Shown: in pieces, positions 1-8,386 of the stretch
How the letters are laid out: each line of letters opens with the position of its first letter
Position numbering within the stretch: the first letter of the stretch is position 1
Assembly: GCF_900240265.1 (NCBI RefSeq)
Contig: NZ_LT964740.1
Coordinates: forward strand, 450,777 to 514,776
Direction of reading: 5' to 3'
Source: Galactobacillus timonensis
GTDB taxonomy: Bacteria; Bacillota_I; Bacilli_A; Erysipelotrichales; Erysipelotrichaceae
Length of the DNA: 64,000 nucleotides
Program-made: the position numbers and the translations under genes
Notes under the pieces: generated by a model
Databases searched by the model: none
The model's input: the letters and a program-made list of their open reading frames with translations, nothing else
What the model was told of the DNA's origin: nothing

Positions 1-70
1 CTTAAGTAAGCAGTCATGAGGAGGCCTACCACAGCTAACTCAGAACCACTTACCAAAGCGTTTTAGCTTT

Positions 71-1255
71 CTAGCCCCGTCGGGCTATCCAAATTATAGG
101 TTCTTCACCAACACTGTGCAAAAAGGGATTTTTTCTTTTTTCCTTTTCCAGTAAATACTGCGTTTTACTTAATTCATCTCTTAATTTGTCGTTGTCCAAC
201 GCAATTGTTGAATATGTATTCGCGTCTTCCCGATAAATATCTCTTAGATCTCTAATATCAGCCTTAATCTTCTCAAGATCATCTTCCATTTCCATGGCTT
301 TGTGCCAGGTCATTTCGAACCCTTTAAAACAGTGGTCAGAATTTCTTTCAATGTACGTTTTAATGGCACTCTCAGTCTTGAGAATCCTTGTATATAAGTA
401 ATTTGAATGAATGAAATTGAATGTTAATAAAGCATTGCTAGCATAATTCCTGCCACAATAATATTTTTCAACAAGAAGTGTAGTGATGTTAGTGACCAAT
501 TCCGTATTAAAGTGATCTCGGCCAGCCTTCTCTAAATCAAGATTGATCTGGTCAGTTGTATATACAACTCGATAAGAATTCTGTTCAATAGCGATCAAAG
601 AATTTTGAAAAATCTTATTCCTGGGATTGCAGTCAAATACCACCGATGCCAATCCGGAGAGTGCAATGGAGAGCAATTCAAGGAAGAAGTAGTAATCTTT
701 TTCATCGATGAAGTAGTGGGCTATATTCTTTGAAATATAAACAATTACTGGATAGGAAACATTGTCCGCATCGAATTGATCACGTGTCCAACCACTAATA
801 TCTTTAAAGAGTTCGTTAATATCATTGTTGTACGCAATTGGCTGATCGGAGTACTTTATAAGAAAATCCATGCGGGAAAGCGTATTAAATAATGCGGGCG
901 GCATTGAAAATGTGAGATCGCGCTTAGTTGTGTTAGCAGGATCGTCAAGTATTTCCACGTTCATTGTGATATAAGCATCATCTGTTTCAAGGTCCGAAGC
1001 GACAAAGTCGAATCGCCAAACTCCTGCTGAAGTTGGAATTTCGAGGCGCGTGGCGATGCAATTCATAAATTCGGTACCTCGAAAACGATACTCACTATTA
1101 ACATAATCAAACGGCGGGGCAAGGACTACATCATCTCCAATATCTTCACAGAGCGGAAGGTCCGGGAGATCTTCAGCCCAGTTGGTAAGAAATTCCAAAT
1201 ATTTTTCCTTCGTTAGATTTTTACTTAAGAATTCGCCATCTAAGAATTTCCGCAT
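71..1255 (-). CDS. Hypothetical protein, 394 aa, phage-associated
   Basis: I do not recognise this protein. It is mostly soluble and mixed alpha/beta, with a helical, charged, coiled-coil-like stretch at about residues 315-375. There is no signal peptide or membrane segment. The ATG follows a purine-rich leader. The gene is visibly more AT-rich than the terminase upstream of it and lies where a portal gene would normally follow the large terminase. A TATAAT hexamer lies about 105 bases upstream (minus strand), so it may have its own promoter. A phage cargo gene (moron) or a post-deletion neighbour are both possible. Confidence 0.75.
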   Translation of the reverse strand: MRKFLDGEFLSKNLTKEKYLEFLTNWAEDLPDLPLCEDIGDDVVLAPPFDYVNSEYRFRGTEFMNCIATRLEIPTSAGVWRFDFVASDLETDDAYITMNVEILDDPANTTKRDLTFSMPPALFNTLSRMDFLIKYSDQPIAYNNDINELFKDISGWTRDQFDADNVSYPVIVYISKNIAHYFIDEKDYYFFLELLSIALSGLASVVFDCNPRNKIFQNSLIAIEQNSYRVVYTTDQINLDLEKAGRDHFNTELVTNITTLLVEKYYCGRNYASNALLTFNFIHSNYLYTRILKTESAIKTYIERNSDHCFKGFEMTWHKAMEMEDDLEKIKADIRDLRDIYREDANTYSTIALDNDKLRDELSKTQYLLEKEKRKNPFLHSVGEEPIIWIARRG

Positions 1256-1360
1256 ACTGCTTCCCTGCTGCCGTCCCTTGCTTCCTACCTCTGTTAGAAA
1301 CTATCGAATGAATTTCCTGTAAGTAAAAAGTCATGGCCTGCGCATTCCTCTATAGACTTC

Positions 1361-1366
1361 ATTATA
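1361..1366 (-). promoter_or_regulatory. Possible -10 box for the 394-aa gene
   Basis: A perfect TATAAT is read on the minus strand inside the 228-bp gap between the large terminase and the 394-aa gene. No good -35 hexamer is visible 17 bp upstream, so this is only a candidate. The rest of the gap (1256-1483) shows nothing else I can support. Confidence 0.3.
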
Positions 1367-1483
1367 AGCGAGCTTCATATGGAAAACTGTATGTTATATG
1401 TGCCATGTTTGTACGAGGCCCATCAATTTGATAAACATCTGCAGAGGTCAATATTATTCAACTCGGCTTTTCTGTAGACAATT

Positions 1484-3091
1484 TCAGATGAACAGAATTC
1501 CACGGTCGTCATATACCGAAGCACCATCGTCATTTCCTCCCCGTACTGCCCGGTCCAAGGCCATGATCATCGCAACCGCACCGTCAATCTTCTCCGTGGA
1601 TTTCTCTTTATCGGCTTTAATGTTGCCCGCCGGATCACGACGGATATAGATGTTATCCATCATCCAGCGCAGCACCGGGTGGCCGCCATGGGCGATTCGC
1701 TTTTCCAGAACCAGCTTCATCAGCTCTTTGGTTGGCGGGGACATGTCCTTAAATCCCTGTCCGAAGGGAACCACGGTAAACCCCATGCCTTCAAGATTCT
1801 GCACCATCTGGACGGCGCCCCAGCGGTCGAAGGCGATCTCACGGATGTTATAGATTTCTCCAAGGTGCTCAATGAACTTTTCGATGAAGCCATAATGTAT
1901 TACGTTTCCTTCCGTTGTTTCCAGATAGCCTTCCTTTTCCCATAAATCGTAGGGAACGTGATCCCGTCGGACACGAAGATCCACGTTGTCCTCAGGAATC
2001 CAGAAGTAGGGTAAAACCACATAGCAGTCGGTTTCATCCCTGGGTGGAAAGACGAGGACAAAGGCTGTAATGTCGGTTGTACTCGACAGGTCCAGGCCAC
2101 CATAGCAGACGCGGCCTTCCAGATCCTCGGGATCAACGGAAAATGCACAGGCATCCCATTTTTCCATTGGCATCCATCGGATGGCTTGTTTAACCCATTG
2201 GTTTAGTCGCAGTTGACGGAAGGCATTTTCCTCACCGGGATTTTGTCTGGCTGAGTTACAGGCATCCTGTACCTTATCGATACTCACAGTAATTCCAAGC
2301 GAGGGATTCGCTTTTTTCCAGACTGCGGGGTCCGTCCAGTCGTCTGACTCATCTGCCCCATAGATCACCGGATAGAACGTGGGATCGATCTTACGGCCTT
2401 CGATGATATCAAGGGCTTTCTGATGAATCTCATAACAGATACTGTTGGTATCCGTTCCTGCCGTTGTAATCAGAAAGTACAGCGGCTGGGTCCGGGCATC
2501 ACCGGATCCCTTCGTCATAACATCGTAGAGCTTTCGATTCGGCTGGGTGTGAAGCTCATCAAAGATCACACCCGAAGTGTTAAATCCATGCTTGTTTGCT
2601 ACATCGGCGGAGAGCACCTGATAGGTACTGTTGGTCGGAAGGTAGATCAGCTTTTTCTGGGATTCCAGAATCTTCACACGCTTATCAAGAGCGGGGCAGA
2701 GGCGCACCATATCAACCGCAACGTCATAGACAATTTTTGCCTGATTGCGGTCCGCAGCGCAGCCATAAACCTCAGCGCGTTCCTCGCCATCACCGCAGGT
2801 AAGAAGAAGAGCGACCGCAGCGGCCAGTTCTGACTTTCCCTGTTTCTTTGGAATTTCGATATAGGCCGTGTTGAACTGTCGGTATCCGTTAGGCTTGAGG
2901 ATTCCAAACACATCCCGAATAATCTGCTCCTGCCAGTCGATTAACTCGAACGGTTTTCGATACCAGCTGCCCTTGGTATGCCGCAGGCTTTCGATAAATA
3001 AGACGGCATAGTCAGCGGCGTCCTTGTTGTAGGAGGACGTCTCTGCCATGAAGCGTGTCGGTTGATAGTTTTTCAGTTTTCGCATTGCCAT
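1484..3091 (-). CDS. terL: Phage terminase large subunit (Terminase_1 type)
   Basis: This is the ATPase-nuclease motor that cuts concatemeric phage DNA and packages it into the prohead. The 535-aa protein has a Walker A-like KKQGKSE at residues 82-88 and a Walker B VIFDEL at 175-180. A nuclease-domain GLDLSSTTD motif follows in the second half. Length and C-terminus look complete. The start ATG has AGGAGG upstream; a second in-frame ATG lies two codons later. It is preceded by a hairpin terminator at 3115-3137, so it may be separately transcribed from the small genes before it. The portal gene expected next is not seen. Confidence 0.93.
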   Translation of the reverse strand: MAMRKLKNYQPTRFMAETSSYNKDAADYAVLFIESLRHTKGSWYRKPFELIDWQEQIIRDVFGILKPNGYRQFNTAYIEIPKKQGKSELAAAVALLLTCGDGEERAEVYGCAADRNQAKIVYDVAVDMVRLCPALDKRVKILESQKKLIYLPTNSTYQVLSADVANKHGFNTSGVIFDELHTQPNRKLYDVMTKGSGDARTQPLYFLITTAGTDTNSICYEIHQKALDIIEGRKIDPTFYPVIYGADESDDWTDPAVWKKANPSLGITVSIDKVQDACNSARQNPGEENAFRQLRLNQWVKQAIRWMPMEKWDACAFSVDPEDLEGRVCYGGLDLSSTTDITAFVLVFPPRDETDCYVVLPYFWIPEDNVDLRVRRDHVPYDLWEKEGYLETTEGNVIHYGFIEKFIEHLGEIYNIREIAFDRWGAVQMVQNLEGMGFTVVPFGQGFKDMSPPTKELMKLVLEKRIAHGGHPVLRWMMDNIYIRRDPAGNIKADKEKSTEKIDGAVAMIMALDRAVRGGNDDGASVYDDRGILFI

Positions 3092-3114
3092 TCGGCGATC
3101 CTCCTTTCTTTACA

Positions 3115-3137
3115 GAATAAAAGAGCCTTGCGGCTCC
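3115..3137 (-). terminator. Hairpin terminator before terL
   Basis: On the minus strand GAGCC-GCA-GGCTC is followed by a TTTT-containing tract, just downstream of the 144-aa gene and upstream of the large terminase. It has the shape of an intrinsic terminator. Confidence 0.55.
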
Positions 3138-3152
3138 TTGATTTCGGCTTCT

Positions 3153-3587
3153 TCAGTTCAGAATCATCTTGAAGGCGTGCCCTGTTTCGTAACCCTTGCC
3201 GCTGAAACCTTTGCGAAGGTTGACTTCAACAATCTCGCCAATCGTGCATCCGGATTCCTTGAACAGCCAGAGTGTTTCAACTGCATCCGTTGCCCGGCAG
3301 GAGTAGGTGAAGGAGTGAATGCCGTTTTCCTTCATGCAGGTGGTCAGGGCTTTCACATCGCGATCCCAGATGATGTCATCAAAGTTCAGAATCGGGTTCT
3401 CGTTTTCCTTTGATTTCCGGTAAGCTCTCCAGATCGTGCAGGCAATGTCGCCCATCTCGACAATGGCATCCTCAGCCTGCTCCATCATCTCTCTTGCGGC
3501 GTCTCTGCCTTCTGCTGTGGTGGCTTCCTTGTAGGCTTTCTTTGCGGTCTGAACTGCGTTGTAGGTTTTCTCGAATGTGTTCGTCAT
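3153..3587 (-). CDS. Hypothetical phage protein, 144 aa
   Basis: I do not recognise a named family. The N-terminal half (to about residue 60) is helical and charged; the C-terminal half is a mixed fold with two cysteines. The start is the ATG at 3585-3587 rather than an upstream in-frame codon, because AGGAGG sits 9 bases before it. The gene is one of several small genes between the methyltransferase and the large terminase. It is preceded by a leader motif (3624-3662) shared with another small gene. Confidence 0.75.
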   Translation of the reverse strand: MTNTFEKTYNAVQTAKKAYKEATTAEGRDAAREMMEQAEDAIVEMGDIACTIWRAYRKSKENENPILNFDDIIWDRDVKALTTCMKENGIHSFTYSCRATDAVETLWLFKESGCTIGEIVEVNLRKGFSGKGYETGHAFKMILN

Positions 3588-3623
3588 GGCTTTATTCCTC
3601 CTGGCTTTGTGTGCCTTTCCTTT

Positions 3624-3662
3624 GGCATGTGTATTAATCACTCTGTGTCGGGAATATAGCAA
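3624..3662 (-). promoter_or_regulatory. Repeated leader motif, copy A (candidate phage promoter)
   Basis: Read on the minus strand, this stretch starts TTGCTAT and contains CAGAGTGATTAATAC. Copy B (4844-4882) has the same TTGCTAT and CAGAGTGAT blocks with the same spacing. Both copies lie directly upstream of small phage genes. It could be a phage-specific promoter or a processed leader; no experiment is implied. Confidence 0.4.
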
Positions 3663-3691
3663 GCAATATCAGCGGATCATTCGCAGAAATA

Positions 3692-3877
3692 TCAGGAGGA
3701 TTCGTTGTCGCCATGAAGGATAAAGTCGATGTATTCTTCCCGGTGGTCTTCGAGAAAGAGCACCAGTTCGAAGTAGTTTCGTTCGAAGGCGAGCCGCTGA
3801 ACGGTAGGTAGGTCGAACATGTTCGTCAGCCCGGTATCGTGGATTGCCATGATCTGTTCTTTGACCTTTGCGTCCAT
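3692..3877 (-). CDS. DUF5049-like small phage protein
   Basis: This 61-aa protein reads MDAKVKEQI...TGLTNMFDL, the pattern I associate with the DUF5049 family of phage proteins. Function is unknown. The ATG at 3875-3877 lies one base after the stop codon of the DUF4314-like gene, so the two are translationally coupled. An in-frame extension upstream exists but lies inside the neighbour. Confidence 0.7.
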   Translation of the reverse strand: MDAKVKEQIMAIHDTGLTNMFDLPTVQRLAFERNYFELVLFLEDHREEYIDFILHGDNESS

Positions 3878-3878
3878 A

Positions 3879-4103
3879 TCAGTCAACCACCTTCTGAACG
3901 ATGTCCTCACCGAAGATTGCGTTCAGCCCACAGCCATTGTCCCAGTCAACAAGAAGGGAGCCGGTATCGTCAACACCATAGACTGTTCCTTTTGTGCCGA
4001 TCGGTGGAGCCTGCACGTCATCCATTTGAACCAGCTCGACCCGGGTGCCCTCTGGAAATTTGGCTCGCAAAGCAGCCAGTACTTTATCAGTGACTATCCT
4101 CAT
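3879..4103 (-). CDS. DUF4314-like small phage protein
   Basis: This 74-aa protein has the beta-rich KOW/SH3-like layout of DUF4314: G-T-R-V-E-L near residue 19, a GTKGTVYGVDDTG turn and LLVDWDNG. Family function is unknown. Its start overlaps the end of the preceding 240-aa gene by 4 bases and it is followed directly by the DUF5049-like gene, a pairing often seen in prophages of gut Bacillota. Confidence 0.75.
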   Translation of the reverse strand: MRIVTDKVLAALRAKFPEGTRVELVQMDDVQAPPIGTKGTVYGVDDTGSLLVDWDNGCGLNAIFGEDIVQKVVD

Positions 4104-4822
4104 GCCTGTACCTCCTTTACCGGAGCACCATTGCGGAAGGCAGCGCTGCCGGTCAGGTTCTGAAGCAGGACCTTACGATCTTCCTTGTAGTCTGCGCCGA
4201 TAAATCCAAGCCGCAGAAGGAAGCAGCGGAAGGCGTACTTTTCGTTATCTGTTTCAACCGGCCGGCTGCTTGCGTGCTTTAGTTCTTTCGAGAGCTTGCA
4301 GAGCAGGGAAAGGAATGTGGTGTAGGCGTGGACTTCCTCTGGAGAAAGCTCCCGCTCAAACCATGGAAATTCAATCTTTTCTTCCGTTACGTTGATGCGT
4401 GTATCTGTAATGCCAAGCGCTTTTTTGATCAGGCTTTCCTTTGCATTGATCATGTTTGTCAGCGTTCCAACATTCGCGGATGCAAGTGGAAGGGAGATCG
4501 TATACTCCGTAATTCCAGATTCATCGGTTTCAGGTTCCGCTGGATCTTCCGTCGTTTCAGCCTCTGGCTCCTGTTCGGCTGTTGTTTCACCATTGTCACT
4601 CTCGATCAGCTTGTAGCCCATGGCGCTGAGCGCTGCAAGCACGGAGCTGAGGTCCCTGTCATCCGGTGCGGTTACTGTTGCGTCCCGGTTGACGGTGAGA
4701 TCGCCGATTGCGTAAGCATAAGTCGGCGTGAACTGGTAGACCGCCTTGTTTCCGGTAATCTCCGCGAGGACATTTACAAATGCTTTCTTGGTTTCTTTTG
4801 TTACGTTGAATGTGAGTTTCAT
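4100..4822 (-). CDS. Hypothetical phage protein, 240 aa
   Basis: I do not recognise a functional family, although proteins of this layout recur next to DUF4314 genes in Bacillota prophages. Residues 1-75 form one compact domain, 76-105 is an acidic Glu/Pro/Thr-rich linker, and 106-240 is a second, mostly helical domain. The start follows AGGAGG. Copy B of the repeated leader motif lies just upstream. It ends in a 4-base overlap with the DUF4314-like gene. Confidence 0.75.
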   Translation of the reverse strand: MKLTFNVTKETKKAFVNVLAEITGNKAVYQFTPTYAYAIGDLTVNRDATVTAPDDRDLSSVLAALSAMGYKLIESDNGETTAEQEPEAETTEDPAEPETDESGITEYTISLPLASANVGTLTNMINAKESLIKKALGITDTRINVTEEKIEFPWFERELSPEEVHAYTTFLSLLCKLSKELKHASSRPVETDNEKYAFRCFLLRLGFIGADYKEDRKVLLQNLTGSAAFRNGAPVKEVQA

Positions 4823-4843
4823 GGTATGTGCCTCCTTTGTTTT

Positions 4844-4882
4844 GGTAGTACATACATCACTCTGTACGCTTCAAATAGCAAC
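4844..4882 (-). promoter_or_regulatory. Repeated leader motif, copy B
   Basis: This is the second copy of the TTGCTAT ... CAGAGTGAT block described for 3624-3662, placed in the gap before the 240-aa gene. The two copies match at most positions across about 35 bases while their surroundings differ. Confidence 0.4.
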
Positions 4883-4910
4883 AAGATTCGAGTGAAATAA
4901 TTAGAAGCAA

Positions 4911-5198
4911 TCACGTTTCTGAAACGGCATGAATGTCTACATCTTCAAGCCGATTAAGAATGATTGGCGCATCTTCGCCCATGTAAGGAAGTGCCCGTAT
5001 GGTGTTGTAGTTGATCCATTCGGTCGCATCTTCCATGGGCCAGTTCTCTTTTTCCATTAACCAATGAATCATCAGATCGTAATCATAGACGGCTCTGTTA
5101 TCGTCGGTTACACCGATAAGAGCATCGTCATAGCTATAATCCGTTAAGTATTTCACGTCTTCATAGCCGTTTTCAAGAAGCCGTTCCTCCGCGTTCAC
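4911..5198 (-). CDS. Hypothetical phage protein, 95 aa
   Basis: This small acidic protein begins at a GTG (5196-5198) with AGGAG in the upstream sequence and overlaps the end of the methyltransferase gene by 26 bases. It is rich in Asp, Glu, Tyr and Trp and shows no nuclease or HTH motif. No function can be assigned. Acidic small phage proteins are sometimes DNA mimics or inhibitors, but nothing here proves that. Confidence 0.75.
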   Translation of the reverse strand: MNAEERLLENGYEDVKYLTDYSYDDALIGVTDDNRAVYDYDLMIHWLMEKENWPMEDATEWINYNTIRALPYMGEDAPIILNRLEDVDIHAVSET

Positions 5199-6468
5199 AG
5201 TTCCTCTCCTGCTCCTTTTCCATGAGTTCTATTGCCTGCCCGTAAGATATTTGTTTCCCGTTGCGGATCAGGTACACATCCGTATCGGATCCATCCTTCA
5301 ACTGGATGTATCTGTTCACCGCTACATCGATGAACTTCGCCTCCAGCTCCACGCCATAGCAGACGCGTCCCAGCTGCTCGCAGGCAATCAGAGTTGAGGC
5401 AGAACCCAGAAACCCGTCCAGCACCAGACCGTTCGTCTGGGTGCACTGCCTGATCAGATAAGCGATCAATGGTACCGGCTTGCTTGAAGGATGTCCGAAT
5501 CCGTCCTCTTTGCTGTTCTTGATGCGGTCGAACTGAAAAACGGTGACCTGTTTCTGATCACCGTACCATTGATGCTTTCCGTCTTTTCGCCAGCCCCATA
5601 TGATGGGCTCATGGATGTATTTCCAATCTGTCCGGGTAAGTACCAGCCGGTCCTTCTTCCAGACCAGACCGGCCCCAACCTTAAATCCTGCATCTTCATA
5701 GGCATCGTGGAAGATGCGCGCCTTAGCTGTAGCGTAGAACACATAAATCGATGCGTCCTTTGCCATTACATCATGGAAACAGCAGAAGGCCTTTTTTAAG
5801 AACTCGTAGCCGTCCTTATCGTTCAGATCGTCATTTTTGATCTTGCCGGATGTACTTTCAAGGTTCACGAGGTAGGGAGGATCGGTGCAGACAAGATTTA
5901 CACTGTTTCCTTCCAGCAGATGTGTGTATGTGTCTGGATTGGTGGAGTCACCGCAGATCACAGTATGTCTTCCCAGATGCCAGATATCACCGGCTTTGGA
6001 AAAACATGGCTTTGCAAGTTCCGTGTCTACATCGAAATCGTCCTGCTCAGCATCTTCATCATCCGGATTGAGATACTTTTCAAGATCGGATTCCTCAAAG
6101 CCCAGAAGGGAGAGATCAAACGAGTCGTTCTTCAGATCCGATAATTCGACCGAAAGCATGTCCTCGTCCCATCCCGCGTTTAGCGCCAGCTGGTTGTCGG
6201 CGAGAATGTACGCTTTTTTCTGGGCCTCCGTCAGGTTCTCTGCAAACACACAGGGAACCGTTTTATATCCTTCCTCACGGGCCGCCTGAATTCGTCCATG
6301 ACCCACAAGGATGTTGTAGCCACTATCAATCACGGCAGGAGAAACAAAGCCGAACTCCCGCAGCGATGCGCGAAGCTGAGCGATCTGTTCTTTACTGTGT
6401 GTCCGGGCGTTTCTGGCATATGGCACCAGTTTCTCAATCGGGACCTGTTCAAGTTTTACTGTATCCAT
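5173..6468 (-). CDS. ParB-like nuclease domain / DNA methyltransferase fusion
   Basis: Residues 1-100 match the ParB/Srx fold (PIEKLVPYARNARTH, then VGHGRIQAA). Residues 155-400 are an N4/N6 amino-methyltransferase with DPPY at 196-199 and the SAM-binding segment (DGFLGSAST) near 355, an order typical of the beta class. Such fusions are common beside small terminase genes and are thought to methylate phage DNA; target site unknown. The gene begins immediately after the small terminase stop codon. No partner endonuclease lies next to it. Confidence 0.92.
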   Translation of the reverse strand: MDTVKLEQVPIEKLVPYARNARTHSKEQIAQLRASLREFGFVSPAVIDSGYNILVGHGRIQAAREEGYKTVPCVFAENLTEAQKKAYILADNQLALNAGWDEDMLSVELSDLKNDSFDLSLLGFEESDLEKYLNPDDEDAEQDDFDVDTELAKPCFSKAGDIWHLGRHTVICGDSTNPDTYTHLLEGNSVNLVCTDPPYLVNLESTSGKIKNDDLNDKDGYEFLKKAFCCFHDVMAKDASIYVFYATAKARIFHDAYEDAGFKVGAGLVWKKDRLVLTRTDWKYIHEPIIWGWRKDGKHQWYGDQKQVTVFQFDRIKNSKEDGFGHPSSKPVPLIAYLIRQCTQTNGLVLDGFLGSASTLIACEQLGRVCYGVELEAKFIDVAVNRYIQLKDGSDTDVYLIRNGKQISYGQAIELMEKEQERNCERGGTAS

Positions 6469-7050
6469 TTATCGTTCTCTCCTTGAGCGAAGTAACTGCT
6501 CCATCGTGTCATTCGGATTTCCTTCGTCATATTCTTCTGTGCAGTTCTGTTTCACAATGTCGAATATCTCCATCCATATCAAATTTGCCGCACGCTGGAA
6601 CTGGCTTGCCATCTGAACAAACGGTGATGTCACCACGCCTCCGGTAGTCGGGTGCTTACCCAGCAGTCCATACGTGCTGATCGCGTCCTCACATTGGATA
6701 TAGCGGGCAAAGTTCTGTGCGTAGGATTCAATGAGACGGGGATTGACGAGGTTCTCGCAATGCCGCCGTTTCAGCCATAACCATGTTTCACGGTAAATTT
6801 CATCCGCGCCGAGCGGCTTTCCGTTCTTCTGCTTTGCGGACAGGTACTCGCCGGGCTTAGGCATGTCGTTTCCTTCCAGCACTGCGCCTTCCGGAAGATC
6901 GACGGCATCGAGCTCGTTGGGATCAAGATCCGGAATGTCGTTGCTCATGACCTGAGCTGTTTTCCCGTTTGCGATCTTTTCCGCTGCCGGTGTGGGCTTA
7001 CCTCCGGCTTTGATTCTTCGCCCGCCGCGGTAGGTTCCATCTTTTGCCAT
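6469..7050 (-). CDS. terS: Phage terminase small subunit, P27 family
   Basis: The 193-aa protein recognises phage DNA ends for packaging. The central segment (ADEIYRETWLWLKRRHC ... YAQNFARYIQCEDAI) matches the P27 small terminase pattern. The N-terminus (GGRRIKAGGKPTPAAEK) is basic and probably disordered. It lies between HNH and the methyltransferase, the usual place for this family. Confidence 0.88.
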   Translation of the reverse strand: MAKDGTYRGGRRIKAGGKPTPAAEKIANGKTAQVMSNDIPDLDPNELDAVDLPEGAVLEGNDMPKPGEYLSAKQKNGKPLGADEIYRETWLWLKRRHCENLVNPRLIESYAQNFARYIQCEDAISTYGLLGKHPTTGGVVTSPFVQMASQFQRAANLIWMEIFDIVKQNCTEEYDEGNPNDTMEQLLRSRRER

Positions 7051-7134
7051 CGTTTCACTTCCTTTCTAGAGTTGGCGGGGTTTATCCCCCGTTTGAACCC
7101 GAAAAAACGCACGCGTGAGGGGACGCCGGTGTTT

Positions 7135-7527
7135 TCAGAAAGCGCTTTCAGAGATTTTCACCGCCCCTGGGGGCCTGCGGTCGCCAATCTTCTGATGCAT
7201 CTTCTCGTGACAGGAACGGCAGAGCGACATCAGGTTGCTTTCATCGTTCGTCCCGCCTGCCGAGAGCGGAACGATGTGGTGAACTTCCTCGACTGCGACA
7301 TAGCGCCCTTGCTTCAGACACTCCTCACAGAAGGGATGTTTCTGAACATACCGCGCGCGAACTGTTCGCCACCGGCTGCCATAGCGCTTGGAACCGTCAT
7401 AGCCGCGCGTGAAGCTGTCGTAGTGCTCGTCCATCTGCTTCTGATGCTCTGGGCAGTATTGCTTCCCATCCTCACAGAGCTTTCCGCATCCGGGCCAGCG
7501 GCATGGTCGTTTTGGTTTCATCGGCAT
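7135..7527 (-). CDS. HNH endonuclease
   Basis: The 130-aa protein has an N-terminal CxxC/CxxH-like zinc segment (PCRWPGCGKLC...YCPEH) and a C-terminal HNH core: CEEC, VHHIVPLSAGGTNDESN, then LCRSCHEKMH. HNH nucleases adjacent to small terminases act with the terminase during packaging in several HK97-type phages. The gene is the first of the late block, directly after the candidate late promoter at 7601-7648. Confidence 0.9.
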   Translation of the reverse strand: MPMKPKRPCRWPGCGKLCEDGKQYCPEHQKQMDEHYDSFTRGYDGSKRYGSRWRTVRARYVQKHPFCEECLKQGRYVAVEEVHHIVPLSAGGTNDESNLMSLCRSCHEKMHQKIGDRRPPGAVKISESAF

Positions 7528-7550
7528 CGCTCCACCTCCTCGTGCATAAC

Positions 7551-7569
7551 AAAAGCCCCGGGGGTTTTG
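7551..7569 (-). terminator. Hairpin between late promoter and HNH gene
   Basis: AAAAGCCCC paired with GGGGGTTTT gives a GC-rich hairpin flanked by A and T runs, symmetrical enough to work in either direction. It lies in the leader of the HNH gene, so it may be a conditional terminator. Confidence 0.45.
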
Positions 7570-7600
7570 ACCTTCGAGGCTTCACTCTATCTTTCTTGCG

Positions 7601-7648
7601 ACTATACCATATCATATATGGCACCCGGACATTTCCGGACATTTCCGG
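7601..7648 (-). promoter_or_regulatory. Candidate activator-dependent phage late promoter
   Basis: Minus-strand TATAGT at 7601-7606 is preceded by TG one base upstream, an extended -10 box. There is no recognisable -35. Instead, from 7625 to 7648, the 10-mer CCGGACATTT occurs twice in tandem followed by CCGG, and another TTCCGGAA lies at 7672-7679. The site separates the regulator gene from the HNH-terminase block, so it is a natural binding site for that regulator. Confidence 0.45.
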
Positions 7649-7653
7649 CGCAT

Positions 7654-8079
7654 TTATATAATTGTAGGGTTTTCCGGAACTTTTACATGGGACAACGCGC
7701 TGCTGTGCCATCTGCGTATCGTGCGTTCATCAGCAGAAAGCTCATCGCCTATTCGCATCCATGTATAATTCTTCAAATAACGATACGTTAGAATCAACCG
7801 TTCATCCATATTGACTACCTGTCCAATTACAGACTCGATCTCGTCCTTAAGCTGCAGGAGAAGACAGAGTTCATCATTTACTCTCTCTTCCTTTTCCCAG
7901 ATGCGATTTAGCGTTTGTACAAAGGACGCATCATTTGGATGATTTTGATTGTAATGCTCCTCAAAGCCAGGACTGCCAACAGATGCGGCCATTGCTTTCA
8001 GATTTTCCAGTTCTTCCGCATCCAGACGGATTCTCTGCTCCAAGCGATACGCCTGATTGAGATAGGACTTTGGCGTCAT
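7654..8079 (-). CDS. Sigma-70 region 4-like / ArpU-DUF1492-type phage late regulator
   Basis: The 141-aa protein has a helical N-terminus (residues 1-85) and a C-terminal sigma-4-like HTH: DERLILTYRYL, then TWMRIGDEL, then TIRRWHSSAL. Proteins of this kind, placed just before HNH and terminase genes, control late transcription in phages of Bacillota. It overlaps the 77-aa gene upstream by 4 bases. The repeat-containing promoter just downstream of its stop codon is its likely target. Confidence 0.8.
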   Translation of the reverse strand: MTPKSYLNQAYRLEQRIRLDAEELENLKAMAASVGSPGFEEHYNQNHPNDASFVQTLNRIWEKEERVNDELCLLLQLKDEIESVIGQVVNMDERLILTYRYLKNYTWMRIGDELSADERTIRRWHSSALSHVKVPENPTII

Positions 8080-8312
8080 GCTGCCACCTTCTCCTTTAAC
8101 CGCTGAATCAAATAATCTGAATCAACACTTGTCAGATCATTGTACAAACTGGAATGGAAGAAACTCTCAAGCCGTATGGCATCTTCCATAGCCATAGCAT
8201 TACCCGGATTTTTCTTTAGTCTCTTCAGCGCAGACAGGTAATCTTTTGCTGCCTGCGCCACAATGGCAGTCGCAAGATCCTCATATGGATCAAACCCGTG
8301 GTTCTTGTTCAT
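8076..8312 (-). CDS. Hypothetical phage protein, 78 aa
   Basis: This is a small helical protein with no recognised family. The ATG at 8310-8312 is preferred because AAGGAGG lies just before it. It ends in a 4-base overlap with the late-regulator gene, so it is probably part of the same regulatory unit. A sequence with CAGAGTAAATTAAT upstream (8351-8392) resembles the repeated leader motif. Confidence 0.65.
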   Translation of the reverse strand: MNKNHGFDPYEDLATAIVAQAAKDYLSALKRLKKNPGNAMAMEDAIRLESFFHSSLYNDLTSVDSDYLIQRLKEKVAA

Positions 8313-8386
8313 ATGCAGCCTCCTTGAAATTCTTTTTCGCAACCATGGATTGGCATATGTTTGGCATTAATTTACTCTGATTGTTA

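Noticed and set aside
7072..7791. 239-codon plus-strand frame over the HNH gene
   Set aside because: The HNH motif, start codon and operon context are on the minus strand.
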